From Pseudoalteromonas sp. A601 (GTDB lineage: Bacteria; Pseudomonadota; Gammaproteobacteria; Enterobacterales; Alteromonadaceae), in contig NZ_MXQF01000010.1 in assembly GCF_002165575.1 (NCBI RefSeq), forward strand, positions 1 through 64,000: DNA of 64,000 bases, read 5' to 3'. The position numbers and the translations under genes are program-made. This document shows, piece by piece, positions 31,418 through 40,586 of the stretch. The first letter of the stretch is position 1. Each line of letters opens with the position of its first letter. The notes beneath the pieces were generated by a model. It was not told the DNA's origin, did no database searches, and saw only the letters and a program-made list of their open reading frames with translations.

Positions 31418-31548
31418 AATATTATTACCTTAACTACAGACACAACAACCCTACACTACGGCAGGGTTAATCCATTAAAATCTAAACTTAAAAACAGACT
31501 TATTTAAACCGATTTTTAACCTAAGACTTTACCCACTCACAAGAAAAT

Positions 31549-31625
31549 TGGCAGGGGCGGAGAGATTCGAACTCCCAACCGTCGGTTTTGGAGACCGCTG
31601 TTCTACCAATTGGAACTACGCCCCT
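31549..31625 (-). tRNA. tRNA-Trp (CCA)
   Basis: On the minus strand a full cloverleaf can be read. The acceptor stem AGGGGCG pairs with CGCCCCT. The D arm has AGTTCCAATTGGTAGAAC; the anticodon loop CTCCAAA gives CCA; the T loop is TTCGAAT. The discriminator G and encoded CCA are present. 77 bases including CCA. The tRNA-Trp/secE/nusG order is seen in other gammaproteobacteria, usually with tufB upstream; here no tuf precedes it. Confidence 0.96.
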
Positions 31626-31640
31626 GCAAAGTGGATGCCT

Positions 31641-31668
31641 ATTATACTTACGCAATTCATTAACACAA
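31641..31668 (-). promoter_or_regulatory. tRNA-Trp (secE-nusG) promoter
   Basis: On the minus strand: TTGTGT (31663-31668), 16 bases, TATAAT (31641-31646), ending 16 bases before the tRNA 5' end. Perfect -10, moderate -35. Confidence 0.75.
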
Positions 31669-31695
31669 GAGTAAAAGATACCCATATTATAAAAT

Positions 31696-31719
31696 CTTAG
31701 CGGTTAATTTACCGCTAAG
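31696..31719 (-). terminator. Hairpin between SPFH gene and tRNA-Trp
   Basis: CTTAGCGGT (31696-31704) with ACCGCTAAG (31711-31719). On the minus strand it is followed by ATTTTAT, so it can end transcription arriving from the SPFH gene before the tRNA promoter. Confidence 0.6.
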
Positions 31720-31727
31720 TTAATAAA

Positions 31728-31763
31728 TATACCCAAACTACCTCTTAAGGTGGTTTGGGCATA
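31728..31763. repeat. Short relic of the 265-bp repeat (paired ends only)
   Basis: A 36-base imperfect inverted repeat, TATACCCAAAC-TACCTC then AAGGTGGTTTGGGCATA, consists of little more than the two terminal inverted repeats of the element at 32358-32622 placed end to end. It differs by about three mismatches between arms. It starts three bases past the SPFH stop codon. It may be a deletion derivative or an independent solo insertion, and may also act as a terminator hairpin. Confidence 0.75.
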
Positions 31764-31765
31764 AC

Positions 31766-32875
31766 TTACTTAGTCCCTTTCACTAGCGGTACACCGTTAT
31801 TACCTACAGGAATATATACAGTGGTGTGATTTGGTGATTCAGCCATTTTCATTTGTGCATTGATAGCTTCATGCTGTAAATAATTGGGTGTGAGTGTCGC
31901 ATTAATTATCTTTTGTGCCTGGGCGATACCTTTGGCTTCTTCGACTCTGATCTCTGCATCTTTACGAGCAATTTCTTTTTGCGTTTCTTTTTCTGATAAC
32001 AACTGCTGTGCGGCGAGCTTTTTCTCTACTGCATTGGCAACTATCGCTGGGTAATTTATATTACCTACAACGACGTTTGCTAAATTAAATGGCGTCGCAG
32101 ATAGATATTTTTGTAACCTGACAGTCACTTCCAACGCTATTTTTTCACGATTAGTTTTAAGTTCACCGCTATCGTATTTTTGTACGATATCACGAACATA
32201 GGTTCTAAAGGTTTCTCTTACAAACCGTTGATACCAATTTTCACCACCGAACTGCTCAATTACGGTTTTAACCGAACCCGTTTCAATCGAAATCACAGCA
32301 TGAAAATCAAACCGAATATTTAAATCATCGTTAGCCAGTATTTGAAATGCTTCGGTCTATACCCAAACCACCTCAAGATGCAGAATTCAGCGTTTCACAG
32401 GGGCTTAATATCAAGGCGTTACTTTGCAAGAATGGCACTCCCTTTTAAGAAGGAACAACGATGAGAGTAAGTTCCTGTGAAGCGCCCAAAGGGCTGGTTT
32501 AAAAGCGATTTATACTGCGTTATTGATTTTAACAATAGAACCACTATTATTTGCAATCAATGCCTTGCCTAAATCGCTTTTAATTCCAACTGAAACTCGT
32601 ATCTTGAGGTGGTTTGGGTATAAATTTGGCCGCATATCTATGTTAATTACTTCATTACGTAACAATGACATACCAAAATTAGCAGGGCCAACCATAGAAC
32701 CTTGATAACCTCCTTCTCCGAATACTCTTGGTTTTTCGTAAACATAACCTTCTTGACCTGCGGGCGTGCTTGGGTTGGTGCACGCTGTTAAGCTACCTAA
32801 AACTGCGCCGGCAAGTATTGCGCCTTTGGTTAAGTTTTTTACGACAACTTGCTTCCCTGACTTTCTCATTTTCAT
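31766..32875 (-). pseudogene. SPFH/prohibitin-like lipoprotein gene, split by a repeat
   Basis: The N-terminal part (32875 down to about 32623) has a lipoprotein signal ending LGSLTAC, then KPRVFGEGGYQGSMVGPANFG and RNEVINIDMRPN. The C-terminal part resumes at 32357 as TEAFQILANDDLNIRFDFHAV, then IETGSVKTVIEQFGGENWYQRFVRETFRTYV and a coiled coil (KEIARKDAEIRVEEAKGIAQ). Together they make one SPFH (band 7) protein of about 280 residues. The 265-bp element at 32358-32622 interrupts the domain. The separated halves each keep an open frame, but the product is no longer continuous. SPFH proteins form membrane rings or scaffolds; loss of function is inferred. Confidence 0.85.
32358..32622. mobile_element. 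265-bp structured MITE-like repeat
   Basis: Bounded by perfect 22-bp inverted repeats (32358-32379, TATACCCAAACCACC..., and 32601-32622). Inside are two further stems: GCGTTTCACAGG (32390-32401) with CCTGTGAAGCGC (32474-32485), 11 of 12 paired, and a perfect 14-bp stem TTAAAAGCGATTTA (32499-32512) with its complement at 32570-32583, itself enclosing TTGATT/AATCAA. The whole can fold into a three-way-junction-like shape. It encodes no transposase. TATA at both ends may be the duplicated target. It splits the SPFH gene. Confidence 0.85.
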
Positions 32876-32896
32876 TTTTCTCTTATTGTTTAATTA

Positions 32897-33397
32897 TTAT
32901 GCCAAACGTAATAATTCACCTTTATAAAAATCACATAAGAGCCAAATTTGCTCAAACGGATGATTAGTAGGTATTATGATATTATCAAGCTGAGCTTCAA
33001 AATCAGCTTTAGCCCATAATGGGCTGGCATTTCGAATCAATAACCAAGCCCGTTTTGAGTTGTAATTTTTAGTCGCTTTTTGTTTTAGCAAACGTTGTAA
33101 GGCGGTACATAATTTAGAGTCGTTTGGGTCTTGAGCCAGCTGTGCGATTGCACGCTGCATAGAAATCGATAGTGGCCGCCCAAGTATAGCCATCGCCTCA
33201 ATTTCACTGGCATACAAGTGCGCAATTTCAATATCTAATTTAGCCTCACCTTGATAACAACTAATATCAGGCTTGCTTGGTGAGTTATGCCAAATATTTC
33301 GCATTTTAGTGCCGTATTTTTTTTCGTAGCACTGCAAAAACAATTTAGCTGCACCATGTTCAAGTGCTATTTTTTCACGCTCACTATCACGCTTCAT
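32897..33397 (-). CDS. Protein of unknown function, possibly nuclease-like
   Basis: 166 residues; not recognised. No signal or membrane segment; basic and partly helical. The stretch SKPDISCYQGEAKLDIEIAHLY (about 41-62) has a PD...(D/E)xE-type pattern reminiscent of the PD-(D/E)xK nuclease core. A Lys on the following strand is not clearly placed, so this is only a suggestion. Its start overlaps the end of deoC by 11 bases, so it is probably translated from the deoC message. It could equally be a small protein of another fold. Confidence 0.75.
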   Translation of the reverse strand: MKRDSEREKIALEHGAAKLFLQCYEKKYGTKMRNIWHNSPSKPDISCYQGEAKLDIEIAHLYASEIEAMAILGRPLSISMQRAIAQLAQDPNDSKLCTALQRLLKQKATKNYNSKRAWLLIRNASPLWAKADFEAQLDNIIIPTNHPFEQIWLLCDFYKGELLRLA

Positions 33398-34118
33398 TTA
33401 ATATCGCATAAACGTTACTTAACAAACTAGAAGCACCAAACCTAAATGTCAGTGGGCTTAAGTACGCTTGCCCCATAATGTCGGTAGCGAGTGCCAAGTA
33501 TTCATCAGCCTGAGCGACTGTTTTAACACCGCCAGCAGCTTTAAACCCAACTAGCTTTTTTGACTCTTTAATAGCATTCAGCATTATCTTGGTCGCTTGC
33601 AAAGTCGCATTTACCGGAACTTTACCTGTGCTTGTTTTTACAAAATCAGCGCCGCCAGCAATTGCTATTTGGGTCGCTTGGGTGATCATTTCTGGTGTTT
33701 TTAGTTCTCCGGATTCAATAATTACTTTTAATTGCACATGCTCTGGGCAACACTCTTTGCTGGCTTTAACATATTTTAAAGCTAACTCATGCTCGCCAGC
33801 CATTAATGCTTGATAAGGTAAAACCAAATCAATTTCATCAGCTCCACGCTCAATCGCAATAAGTGTTTCATTAATTACATCGCTAAGTGGGTTATTCCCA
33901 GTTGGAAAATTAGTCACCGTTGCCACTTTAACGTGATTTAACTCTCTTTCGCCGAGAAAAACTTTAGCGTCATCGACAAATTCACTAAACACACAAATAG
34001 CAGCTGGCGTGCCCAACTTGGGCTCAATACTGTCAACCAGCTTTTTTATACTCGCAGTGGTATCGTCGTCATTTAAACTCGTTAAATCCATTAATTGCAC
34101 AGCTAATTGCGTTGTCAT
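33387..34118 (-). CDS. deoC: Deoxyribose-phosphate aldolase
   Basis: 243 residues. It splits 2-deoxyribose-5-phosphate into glyceraldehyde-3-phosphate and acetaldehyde in deoxynucleoside breakdown. MDLTSLNDDDT near the N-terminus, VATVTNFPTGN, and the Schiff-base lysine in GGADFVKTSTGKV are conserved, as is GFKAAGGVK, which carries the second active-site lysine. It is shorter than the E. coli enzyme (259). No deoA, deoB or deoD accompanies it here; only the unknown 166-residue gene follows. Confidence 0.94.
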   Translation of the reverse strand: MTTQLAVQLMDLTSLNDDDTTASIKKLVDSIEPKLGTPAAICVFSEFVDDAKVFLGERELNHVKVATVTNFPTGNNPLSDVINETLIAIERGADEIDLVLPYQALMAGEHELALKYVKASKECCPEHVQLKVIIESGELKTPEMITQATQIAIAGGADFVKTSTGKVPVNATLQATKIMLNAIKESKKLVGFKAAGGVKTVAQADEYLALATDIMGQAYLSPLTFRFGASSLLSNVYAILNEA

Positions 34119-34269
34119 AAATTTATCCTGTTAGCGGTTGTGCTGACTATAGTAACAAATTTTCATAATCTCGCTATATCTCATAACTAATCACCATAAG
34201 CAACGTAATCTCCTTGTAACTGCTCGCAATCCCCTGTTAACTAAGCCTTAGGCCAAATTAACACACCAC

Positions 34270-34288
34270 ATATAACTTTTGGTTATAT
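34270..34288 (+). promoter_or_regulatory. Palindrome upstream of the cys operon, candidate CysB site
   Basis: ATATAAC (34270-34276) and GTTATAT (34282-34288) form a 7-5-7 palindrome with the T-N11-A form of LysR-type sites, about 100 bases before cysG. CysB is the LysR regulator of sulfate assimilation in gammaproteobacteria. The link is inference from position and motif class. Confidence 0.45.
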
Positions 34289-34387
34289 AAACTGGGTTTT
34301 AATTATTTTTTACTTACCTTTGAGCGCTATATTCTGGCTCTCTGAAAAGCATTTATGCTACGACTGTTGTTAAGGGGTGTTACTACA

Positions 34388-35809
34388 ATGCAATATTTAC
34401 CTATCTTTACCAAGTTAGACAATAAACCAGTATTGGTTGTCGGCGGTGGAGATGTGGCACTAAGAAAGTGCCGTGCATTTTTAAAAGCCCGCGCAGCGGT
34501 TACTCTAGTTGCACCTGAGTTTTGTGATGAGCTCATTGAGCTTGCAAACAATAATGAAGTAACACTGGTTGAAGCCTATTTTAACGAGCAACATCTTGAC
34601 GGCATGATGCTGGTTATTGCAGCAACAGATCTTGAAGAGGTCAACGCCCAAGTATTTGAACTTGCCAACGCCCGCAATATATTCGTTAATGTGGTTGATG
34701 ACCAGCCTAAATGCAGCTTTATCTTTCCATCTATTGTTGACCGCGACCCAATCACTATTGCGATTTCAAGTGCCGGAACAGCCCCAGTACTTGCTCGTCG
34801 TTTACGTGAAAAGCTTGAAACGCTGATCCCACAACATATTGGCCCGCTTGCGACTCTAGTAGGTAGCTTTCGTGATAAAGTAAAACAACGCTTTAAACAC
34901 TTTGCCGATCGCCGTCAGTTTTGGGAAATGGTATTTGATTCATCAGTGGTGAGCAAAGTACAAAGTGGCGATACGCAGTCAGCGAGCGAGCAACTTGAAC
35001 AGCTACTCGATGCTAAACCTGAGCCTGAAGGTGAAGTATATGTCATTGGTGCAGGCCCTGGTGATCCTGAGTTATTAACCTTAAAAGCACTGCAATTAAT
35101 GCAACAAGCCGATGTAGTAGTTTATGACTACTTAGTATCTGACGAGATTATGGACCTAGTGCGTCGTGATGCTGATTTAGTGTGCGTTGGTAAGCGTTTA
35201 GGCGATCACAGTGTGGCGCAAGAAGATACCAATCAAATGCTAGTCGACTTTGCCAAACAAGGTAAAAAAGTATGCCGTATTAAAGGTGGCGACCCATTTA
35301 TTTATGGCCGCGGTGGCGAAGAAGTACAAGTACTAGCAGCGAATAACGTAAGTTACCAGATAGTTCCCGGCATTACCGCTGCCGCAGGGTGTAGTGCCTA
35401 TGCGGGTATTCCGCTGACTCACCGTGACCACGCCCAAGCAATTCAGTTTGTTACCGGCCACTGTAAAAAAGACGGCCAAGAATTAGATTGGCAATCACTG
35501 GCTAAACCAAATCAAACCTTGGCTATTTATATGGGCGTGATTAAGTCGCCACATATACAGGCACAACTACTTAAGCATGGCCGTGGCGCAGATACACCTG
35601 TGGGCATTATCGAAAATGGCACGCGTAAAAATCAACGTGTTGTCACTGGCACACTCGGTGAGCTGGCTGATTTAATTGAACGCCACAGTATTATTTCACC
35701 GGCATTATTAATTATTGGTGAAGTTGCCTCTTTACACGAGCAACTTCATTGGTTTGGCGAAAAAGCACAAACCAGCAGCTTTGCCCAGCCACTTACTGGC
35801 GTAGCATAA
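34388..35809 (+). CDS. cysG: Siroheme synthase (trifunctional)
   Basis: 473 residues from MQYLPIFTKLDNKPVLVVGG; the frame opens 11 codons earlier, but AAGGGGTG precedes this ATG and E. coli CysG begins alike. The N-terminal third is precorrin-2 dehydrogenase/ferrochelatase with the NAD-binding VVGGGDVALRK. A dimerisation domain follows, then a C-terminal SAM-dependent uroporphyrinogen-III methyltransferase (VYVIGAGPGDPELLTLKALQ, GGDPFIYGRGGEE). It makes siroheme, the cofactor of sulfite reductase, so it fits its place at the head of the sulfate operon. Confidence 0.97.
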   Translation: MQYLPIFTKLDNKPVLVVGGGDVALRKCRAFLKARAAVTLVAPEFCDELIELANNNEVTLVEAYFNEQHLDGMMLVIAATDLEEVNAQVFELANARNIFVNVVDDQPKCSFIFPSIVDRDPITIAISSAGTAPVLARRLREKLETLIPQHIGPLATLVGSFRDKVKQRFKHFADRRQFWEMVFDSSVVSKVQSGDTQSASEQLEQLLDAKPEPEGEVYVIGAGPGDPELLTLKALQLMQQADVVVYDYLVSDEIMDLVRRDADLVCVGKRLGDHSVAQEDTNQMLVDFAKQGKKVCRIKGGDPFIYGRGGEEVQVLAANNVSYQIVPGITAAAGCSAYAGIPLTHRDHAQAIQFVTGHCKKDGQELDWQSLAKPNQTLAIYMGVIKSPHIQAQLLKHGRGADTPVGIIENGTRKNQRVVTGTLGELADLIERHSIISPALLIIGEVASLHEQLHWFGEKAQTSSFAQPLTGVA

Positions 35810-35862
35810 GCTTTAACTTATTTAGATTTTAACTTTTAATCATTTTAGTAGGACGACTAACA

Positions 35863-36762
35863 ATGGCTTTAACTCACCTTCAGCAATTAGAAGCTGAAAG
35901 TATCAAAATCATGCGCGAAGTCGCCGCTGAGTTTGAGAACCCAGTTATGCTTTACTCTATCGGTAAAGACTCATCGGTGCTTTTACACTTAGCGCGTAAA
36001 GCATTTTATCCAGGTAAAATTCCATTTCCGTTGCTTCACGTTGATACCAACTGGAAGTTTAAAGAAATGATTGAATTTCGTGACCGTTTAGCCAAAGAAT
36101 ACGGCTTTGATTTAATCGTCCATAAAAACCCTGAGGGTTTGGCTATTGATATCAGCCCATTCACCCATGGCTCTGGTAAACATACCGATATAATGAAAAC
36201 TCAAGGCTTAAAACAAGCACTTGATAAGTATGGCTTTGATGCAGCCTTTGGTGGCGCGCGTCGTGACGAAGAAAAATCACGTGCAAAAGAGCGTGTTTAC
36301 TCGTTCCGTGATAAACATCACCGCTGGGATCCAAAAAATCAGCGTCCTGAACTTTGGAATACTTACAACAGCCAAGTTAACCCTGGTGAGAGCATTCGTG
36401 TATTCCCACTGTCTAACTGGACTGAGTTAGATATTTGGCAATACATTTACCAAGAAAACATCGATATGGTTCCGCTTTACCTAGCGAAAGAACGCCCAGT
36501 TGTAGAGCGTGATGGCACCTTGATCATGGTTGACGATGAGCGTATGCCGCTTGCTGATGGCGAAGTACCACAAATGAAATCAGTGCGTTTTCGCACCCTT
36601 GGTTGCTACCCACTTACCGGTGCAGTGGAATCAACGGCAAGCACATTAACTGAAATTATCGAAGAAATGCTGTTATCGACTTCATCAGAGCGTGAAGGAC
36701 GAGTCATTGACCATGATTCAGCAGGTTCAATGGAGAAGAAAAAACGTGAGGGCTATTTCTAA
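35863..36762 (+). CDS. cysD: Sulfate adenylyltransferase subunit 2
   Basis: 299 residues of the ATP-pyrophosphatase fold; PP-loop [18 protein letters not shown] near residue 32. With CysN it makes adenosine 5'-phosphosulfate from sulfate and ATP. The conserved [22 protein letters not shown] and the C-terminal [11 protein letters not shown] are intact. It starts 53 bases after cysG. Its stop overlaps the cysN start by one base (TAATG). Confidence 0.98.
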   Translation: MALTHLQQLEAESIKIMREVAAEFENPVMLYSIGKDSSVLLHLARKAFYPGKIPFPLLHVDTNWKFKEMIEFRDRLAKEYGFDLIVHKNPEGLAIDISPFTHGSGKHTDIMKTQGLKQALDKYGFDAAFGGARRDEEKSRAKERVYSFRDKHHRWDPKNQRPELWNTYNSQVNPGESIRVFPLSNWTELDIWQYIYQENIDMVPLYLAKERPVVERDGTLIMVDDERMPLADGEVPQMKSVRFRTLGCYPLTGAVESTASTLTEIIEEMLLSTSSEREGRVIDHDSAGSMEKKKREGYF

Positions 36763-38189
36763 TGTCTACTAATACTAACGACACAATTAACGAAGTAAGA
36801 GAAATAGGCATCGACGCCTACCTTGCTCGCCAACAAGATAAAAGCCTATTACGTATGTTGACCTGTGGCAGCGTGGATGATGGTAAATCAACCCTGATTG
36901 GCCGCCTATTACATGACAGTCACCAAATTTATGAAGATCAGCTTGCTGCACTGCATAAAGATAACGAAAAAGTCGGTAACGCCGGCGAAGAGCTTGATTT
37001 AGCCCTACTGGTTGATGGCCTACAAGCCGAGCGTGAGCAAGGCATAACCATTGACGTAGCGTATCGTTACTTCTCAACCGCTAAACGTAAGTTTATTATT
37101 GCTGACACCCCAGGGCACGAGCAGTACACCCGCAACATGGTAACCGGTGCATCAACCAGTGATGTCGCGATTATTCTTGTCGATGCGCGTTATGGTGTGC
37201 AAGTTCAAACGAAGCGTCATAGCTTTATTTGTGATTCACTGGGCATTAAACAGTTTGTGGTAGCGATTAACAAAATGGACATCGTTGATTTTGACGAAAT
37301 CGTTTATGAGCGCATCAAAGCTGATTACCTAAAGTTTGCTGAGCAACTTAATGTATCTAACATCAAGTTTGTGCCTATGTCAGCGCTTAAAGGCGATAAC
37401 GTGGTTACTCGCTCTGAGCACACACCGTATTACACAGACAAGCCGCTACTTGAGCTATTAGAAGACTCACCAGCAGCTGAAACCGACACCGGCTTTGAAG
37501 CGCGTTTCCCGGTGCAATATGTAGTGCGCCCTAACTTAAACTTCCGTGGCTTCCAAGGTACATTAACCTCGGGCAAGTTAAGCGTTGGCGATGCAGTAAA
37601 AGTATTACCGTCGGGTAAAACATCAAGCATTAAAGAGCTTGTCACGTTTGACGGTAACTTAGATACCGCACAAGCGGGTCAAGCTATTACCATCACGCTA
37701 AATACTGAAATTGATATTAGCCGTGGCGATGTGATTGTTCCTGCTGATTCTACTGTTGCTGTGACGAACCAAGTACAAGCAAAGCTAGTATGGATGCACG
37801 AAGCGCCATTGGTATTAGGTAAAAGCTATAACTTTAAGTTAGGCAGTAAGAATACCTCAGCCATTGTTAAAAAGATTGATCACACTATTGATGTGAACAC
37901 CCTTGAGCATGGTAGCGCAGACAGCCTACAGCTTAATGAAATCGCTATTGTGACACTTGAACTGACAGAAACGATTCTAGCTGATGAGTATCACAACAAT
38001 CACGAAACGGGCTCGTTTATTTTAATCGACCGTTTATCTAATTTAACCGTTGCAGCAGGCATGGTAGAACAAGCACTAGCCAGCCAAGAACAAAGCGGTG
38101 ACTTTAGTGATTTTGAAGTTGAATTTAACGCTTTAGTACGCAAGCACTTCCCGCATTGGCAAGCGCTTGATATCTCAAAGCTTAAATAA
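36762..38189 (+). CDS. cysN: Sulfate adenylyltransferase subunit 1 (GTPase)
   Basis: 475 residues, EF-Tu-like GTPase: GSVDDGKSTLIGRLLHD (P-loop), DTPGHEQYTRNM (switch II), NKMD. GTP hydrolysis drives the unfavourable APS synthesis by CysD. The length corresponds to stand-alone CysN, without the C-terminal APS-kinase fusion found in some bacteria; consistently, cysC is a separate gene downstream. Confidence 0.98.
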   Translation: MSTNTNDTINEVREIGIDAYLARQQDKSLLRMLTCGSVDDGKSTLIGRLLHDSHQIYEDQLAALHKDNEKVGNAGEELDLALLVDGLQAEREQGITIDVAYRYFSTAKRKFIIADTPGHEQYTRNMVTGASTSDVAIILVDARYGVQVQTKRHSFICDSLGIKQFVVAINKMDIVDFDEIVYERIKADYLKFAEQLNVSNIKFVPMSALKGDNVVTRSEHTPYYTDKPLLELLEDSPAAETDTGFEARFPVQYVVRPNLNFRGFQGTLTSGKLSVGDAVKVLPSGKTSSIKELVTFDGNLDTAQAGQAITITLNTEIDISRGDVIVPADSTVAVTNQVQAKLVWMHEAPLVLGKSYNFKLGSKNTSAIVKKIDHTIDVNTLEHGSADSLQLNEIAIVTLELTETILADEYHNNHETGSFILIDRLSNLTVAAGMVEQALASQEQSGDFSDFEVEFNALVRKHFPHWQALDISKLK

Positions 38190-38219
38190 TCAGCACTGCC
38201 TGTTAAGGACGCATAGAGC

Positions 38220-39944
38220 ATGTATCAACAGCTAGTATTAACAGGCATTATGCTAACTTTAGTCGGTTGCCTTTTTGGCACCCGACTAAAGCCGGCATGG
38301 CTTTTTGTCGGTGCGATTGGCACCGCCTATTTAGCGGGCCTGATTGAGCTTGAAGACATGTTGGTAAACTACGCCAACCCTTCTCTCATTACACTGGTTT
38401 TATTAGTTTTAGTTTCTATCGCGGTTGAAAAAACCACACTTGTTCAAAAGTTGGCTCAATCACTATCTAAAGGTAGTTTAACTAGCTCAGTAACAAAGCT
38501 TGGCCTATCGACAGCCTTTTTATCATCATTTACTAATAATACAGCGGTGGTTGCATCATTAATTACTTCAATTAAAGATAACCCAACCCATTCACCATCA
38601 AAGCTGTTATTACCTTTATCGTACACTGCTATTTTAGGTGGCACGATTACCTTAATTGGTACTTCAACAAATTTAATCGTCAATGGTTTTGCCGTTGATG
38701 CTGGTATGGCACCACTGGGCTTTTTCGACTTTACCTTAGTCGGCTTGGGCGCATTAAGCGTGGGCCTTATTACTATTTTAGTCATGCTTAAATACTTACC
38801 CGACAATGGTAAAAACGATCAAGAAGTTGTGCCCTTTTATCTCGAAGGTAAAGTAGAGACAGGCTCAAAACTGATTGGTAAAAGCGTAGAAGAAAATGGC
38901 CTGCGCGACCTTAAAGACTTATTCCTCGCCGAAATTTTACGTGGCGACAGACGCATATGCGCGGTAACCCCACAGCAAGTAATTAAATCTGGCGATGTAT
39001 TGCTATTTGTTGGCGATATTAAATCAGTACCACTACTCACACGTTTTGATGGCTTAAAAGTGGTGCATGACAAACACGAAAAAGACGTAGAACACTTGGT
39101 TGAAGTGGTGGTGAGTCAGTCATCTAAATTTATTGGTAAAACGGTTAAAGAGATTCGTTTTCGTGAGCAGTTTCATGCCGCGGTTATCGCGATTCGACGT
39201 GGTCATGACCGCCTGCAAGGTGGCCTTGGAAAAGTGCAGTTACAAGCTGGCGATTCACTTATTCTTGCTCCCGGTAAAGACTTTTATACCCTACCTAATT
39301 TAAAGCGCGAGTTTGTTTATATTTCAGGGCTTGATTTACAAACCCATTTAGCGCCAAAGCAATCTAATTTAGTGCTTGCGAGCTTTGCAGCCGTGTTAGG
39401 CTTAAGCATTTTTGGTATCGTGCCACTTGTTAAAGGCTTACTGGTATTGCTCATCGGTTTAATGCTTAGCGGTACAATTAAATTAAACGAAGTGAAACGC
39501 CGATTCCCGATTGAACTACTCGCAGTAGTTGGCAGTGCCATTGGCCTTGCTAAACTCATGATAGGCACAGGCCTAGCTGGGCAGATATCTGATGCAATGT
39601 TTTATGTACTCGGTGACTTTGGCCCCTACGGTGCCTTTATCGCCATATTTATTATGACAGTGCTATTCACTGAGCTTATTACTAACAATGCAGCAGCGGC
39701 ATTATCGTTTCCTGTTGCTTATGCACTGGCGGTTGGCTTTAATGTTGACCCGTTGCCATTTATTATGGCGGTGGCATTTGGTGCCTCGGCCAGTTTTATA
39801 TCGCCGTTTGGTTATCAAACTAACTTAATGGTTTACAGCGCGGGCAACTACCGGCTCAAAGATTACGTATTAATGGGTTTACCGCTTTCTATTATTTACT
39901 CAATAACGGTATTAACCCTTATTCCGCTGGTATTTCCTTTTTAA
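38220..39944 (+). CDS. SLC13-type sulfate permease with RCK_C domains
   Basis: 574 residues. Hydrophobic helices flank a cytosolic insert (about 200-370) with two TrkA-C/RCK_C-like repeats (GKSVEENGLRDLKDLFLAEILRGDRRI..., GKTVKEIRFREQFHAAVIAIRRG). The duplicated SNT-type motifs of the SLC13/DASS family are seen as SSFTNNTAVVASLI and ELITNNAAAALSFP. Placed between cysN and cysC with gaps of 30 and 39 bases, it very likely imports sulfate, replacing a CysTWA ABC system. Substrate is inferred from context. Confidence 0.9.
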   Translation: MYQQLVLTGIMLTLVGCLFGTRLKPAWLFVGAIGTAYLAGLIELEDMLVNYANPSLITLVLLVLVSIAVEKTTLVQKLAQSLSKGSLTSSVTKLGLSTAFLSSFTNNTAVVASLITSIKDNPTHSPSKLLLPLSYTAILGGTITLIGTSTNLIVNGFAVDAGMAPLGFFDFTLVGLGALSVGLITILVMLKYLPDNGKNDQEVVPFYLEGKVETGSKLIGKSVEENGLRDLKDLFLAEILRGDRRICAVTPQQVIKSGDVLLFVGDIKSVPLLTRFDGLKVVHDKHEKDVEHLVEVVVSQSSKFIGKTVKEIRFREQFHAAVIAIRRGHDRLQGGLGKVQLQAGDSLILAPGKDFYTLPNLKREFVYISGLDLQTHLAPKQSNLVLASFAAVLGLSIFGIVPLVKGLLVLLIGLMLSGTIKLNEVKRRFPIELLAVVGSAIGLAKLMIGTGLAGQISDAMFYVLGDFGPYGAFIAIFIMTVLFTELITNNAAAALSFPVAYALAVGFNVDPLPFIMAVAFGASASFISPFGYQTNLMVYSAGNYRLKDYVLMGLPLSIIYSITVLTLIPLVFPF

Positions 39945-39983
39945 GCCAGAGCATTAGCCAATAAAAAGTAAGAGACTATTACA

Positions 39984-40583
39984 ATGGATGAGAACATTGT
40001 TTGGCATAACTATGCCATTACTAAAACACAGCGTAGTGAGCATAAAAGCCATAAACCCGCTATTTTATGGTTTACTGGTTTTTCTGGCTCAGGTAAAAGC
40101 ACCGTAGCAAATGCTCTTGAAAGCGCACTTAATCAGCAAGGTATTCATACCTACCTGCTTGATGGTGACAACGTTCGCCATGGCTTATGTAAAGACTTAG
40201 GCTTTAGTGACGAAGACCGCATTGAGAATATCCGCCGTGTTGGCGAAACCGCAAAACTCATGGTTGATGCCGGGCTTTTGGTACTCACCGCATTTATTTC
40301 ACCATTTCGCAGTGAGCGCGATATGGTTAGAGACTTAGTCGATGACGGTGAATTTATTGAAGTGTTTATAGATACACCGCTGGATGTGTGCGAAAGTCGC
40401 GATCCTAAAGGCCTTTATAAAAAAGCCCGCGCGGGTGAAATTAAACACTTCACAGGGATAGATTCTGATTATCAAATTCCCAATTCACCAGAAATAATTT
40501 TAGATACCAGCAAAAATAGCCTAGACCAATCGGTGCAAGAGCTGATAGCGTATCTAAAACAACAGCAAATTATTAAAGGTTAA
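39984..40583 (+). CDS. cysC: Adenylylsulfate kinase
   Basis: 199 residues. Walker [15 protein letters not shown] (about 33-46) and the APS-binding [21 protein letters not shown] are intact; [12 protein letters not shown] and [19 protein letters not shown] are also conserved. It phosphorylates APS to PAPS, the substrate for PAPS reductase (CysH, not in this window). It ends three bases before cysQ. Confidence 0.97.
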   Translation: MDENIVWHNYAITKTQRSEHKSHKPAILWFTGFSGSGKSTVANALESALNQQGIHTYLLDGDNVRHGLCKDLGFSDEDRIENIRRVGETAKLMVDAGLLVLTAFISPFRSERDMVRDLVDDGEFIEVFIDTPLDVCESRDPKGLYKKARAGEIKHFTGIDSDYQIPNSPEIILDTSKNSLDQSVQELIAYLKQQQIIKG

Positions 40584-40586
40584 GTC

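Noticed and set aside
31766..32296. 176-codon frame as a complete cytoplasmic SPFH protein
   Set aside because: It begins in the middle of the SPFH domain; the frame continues upstream to the repeat without a stop and lacks the N-terminal lipoprotein signal.
32510..32875. Open frame of 121 codons that looks like an intact small lipoprotein
   Set aside because: Its last 37 codons are translated from the 265-bp repeat; the real protein continues on the other side of the insertion.
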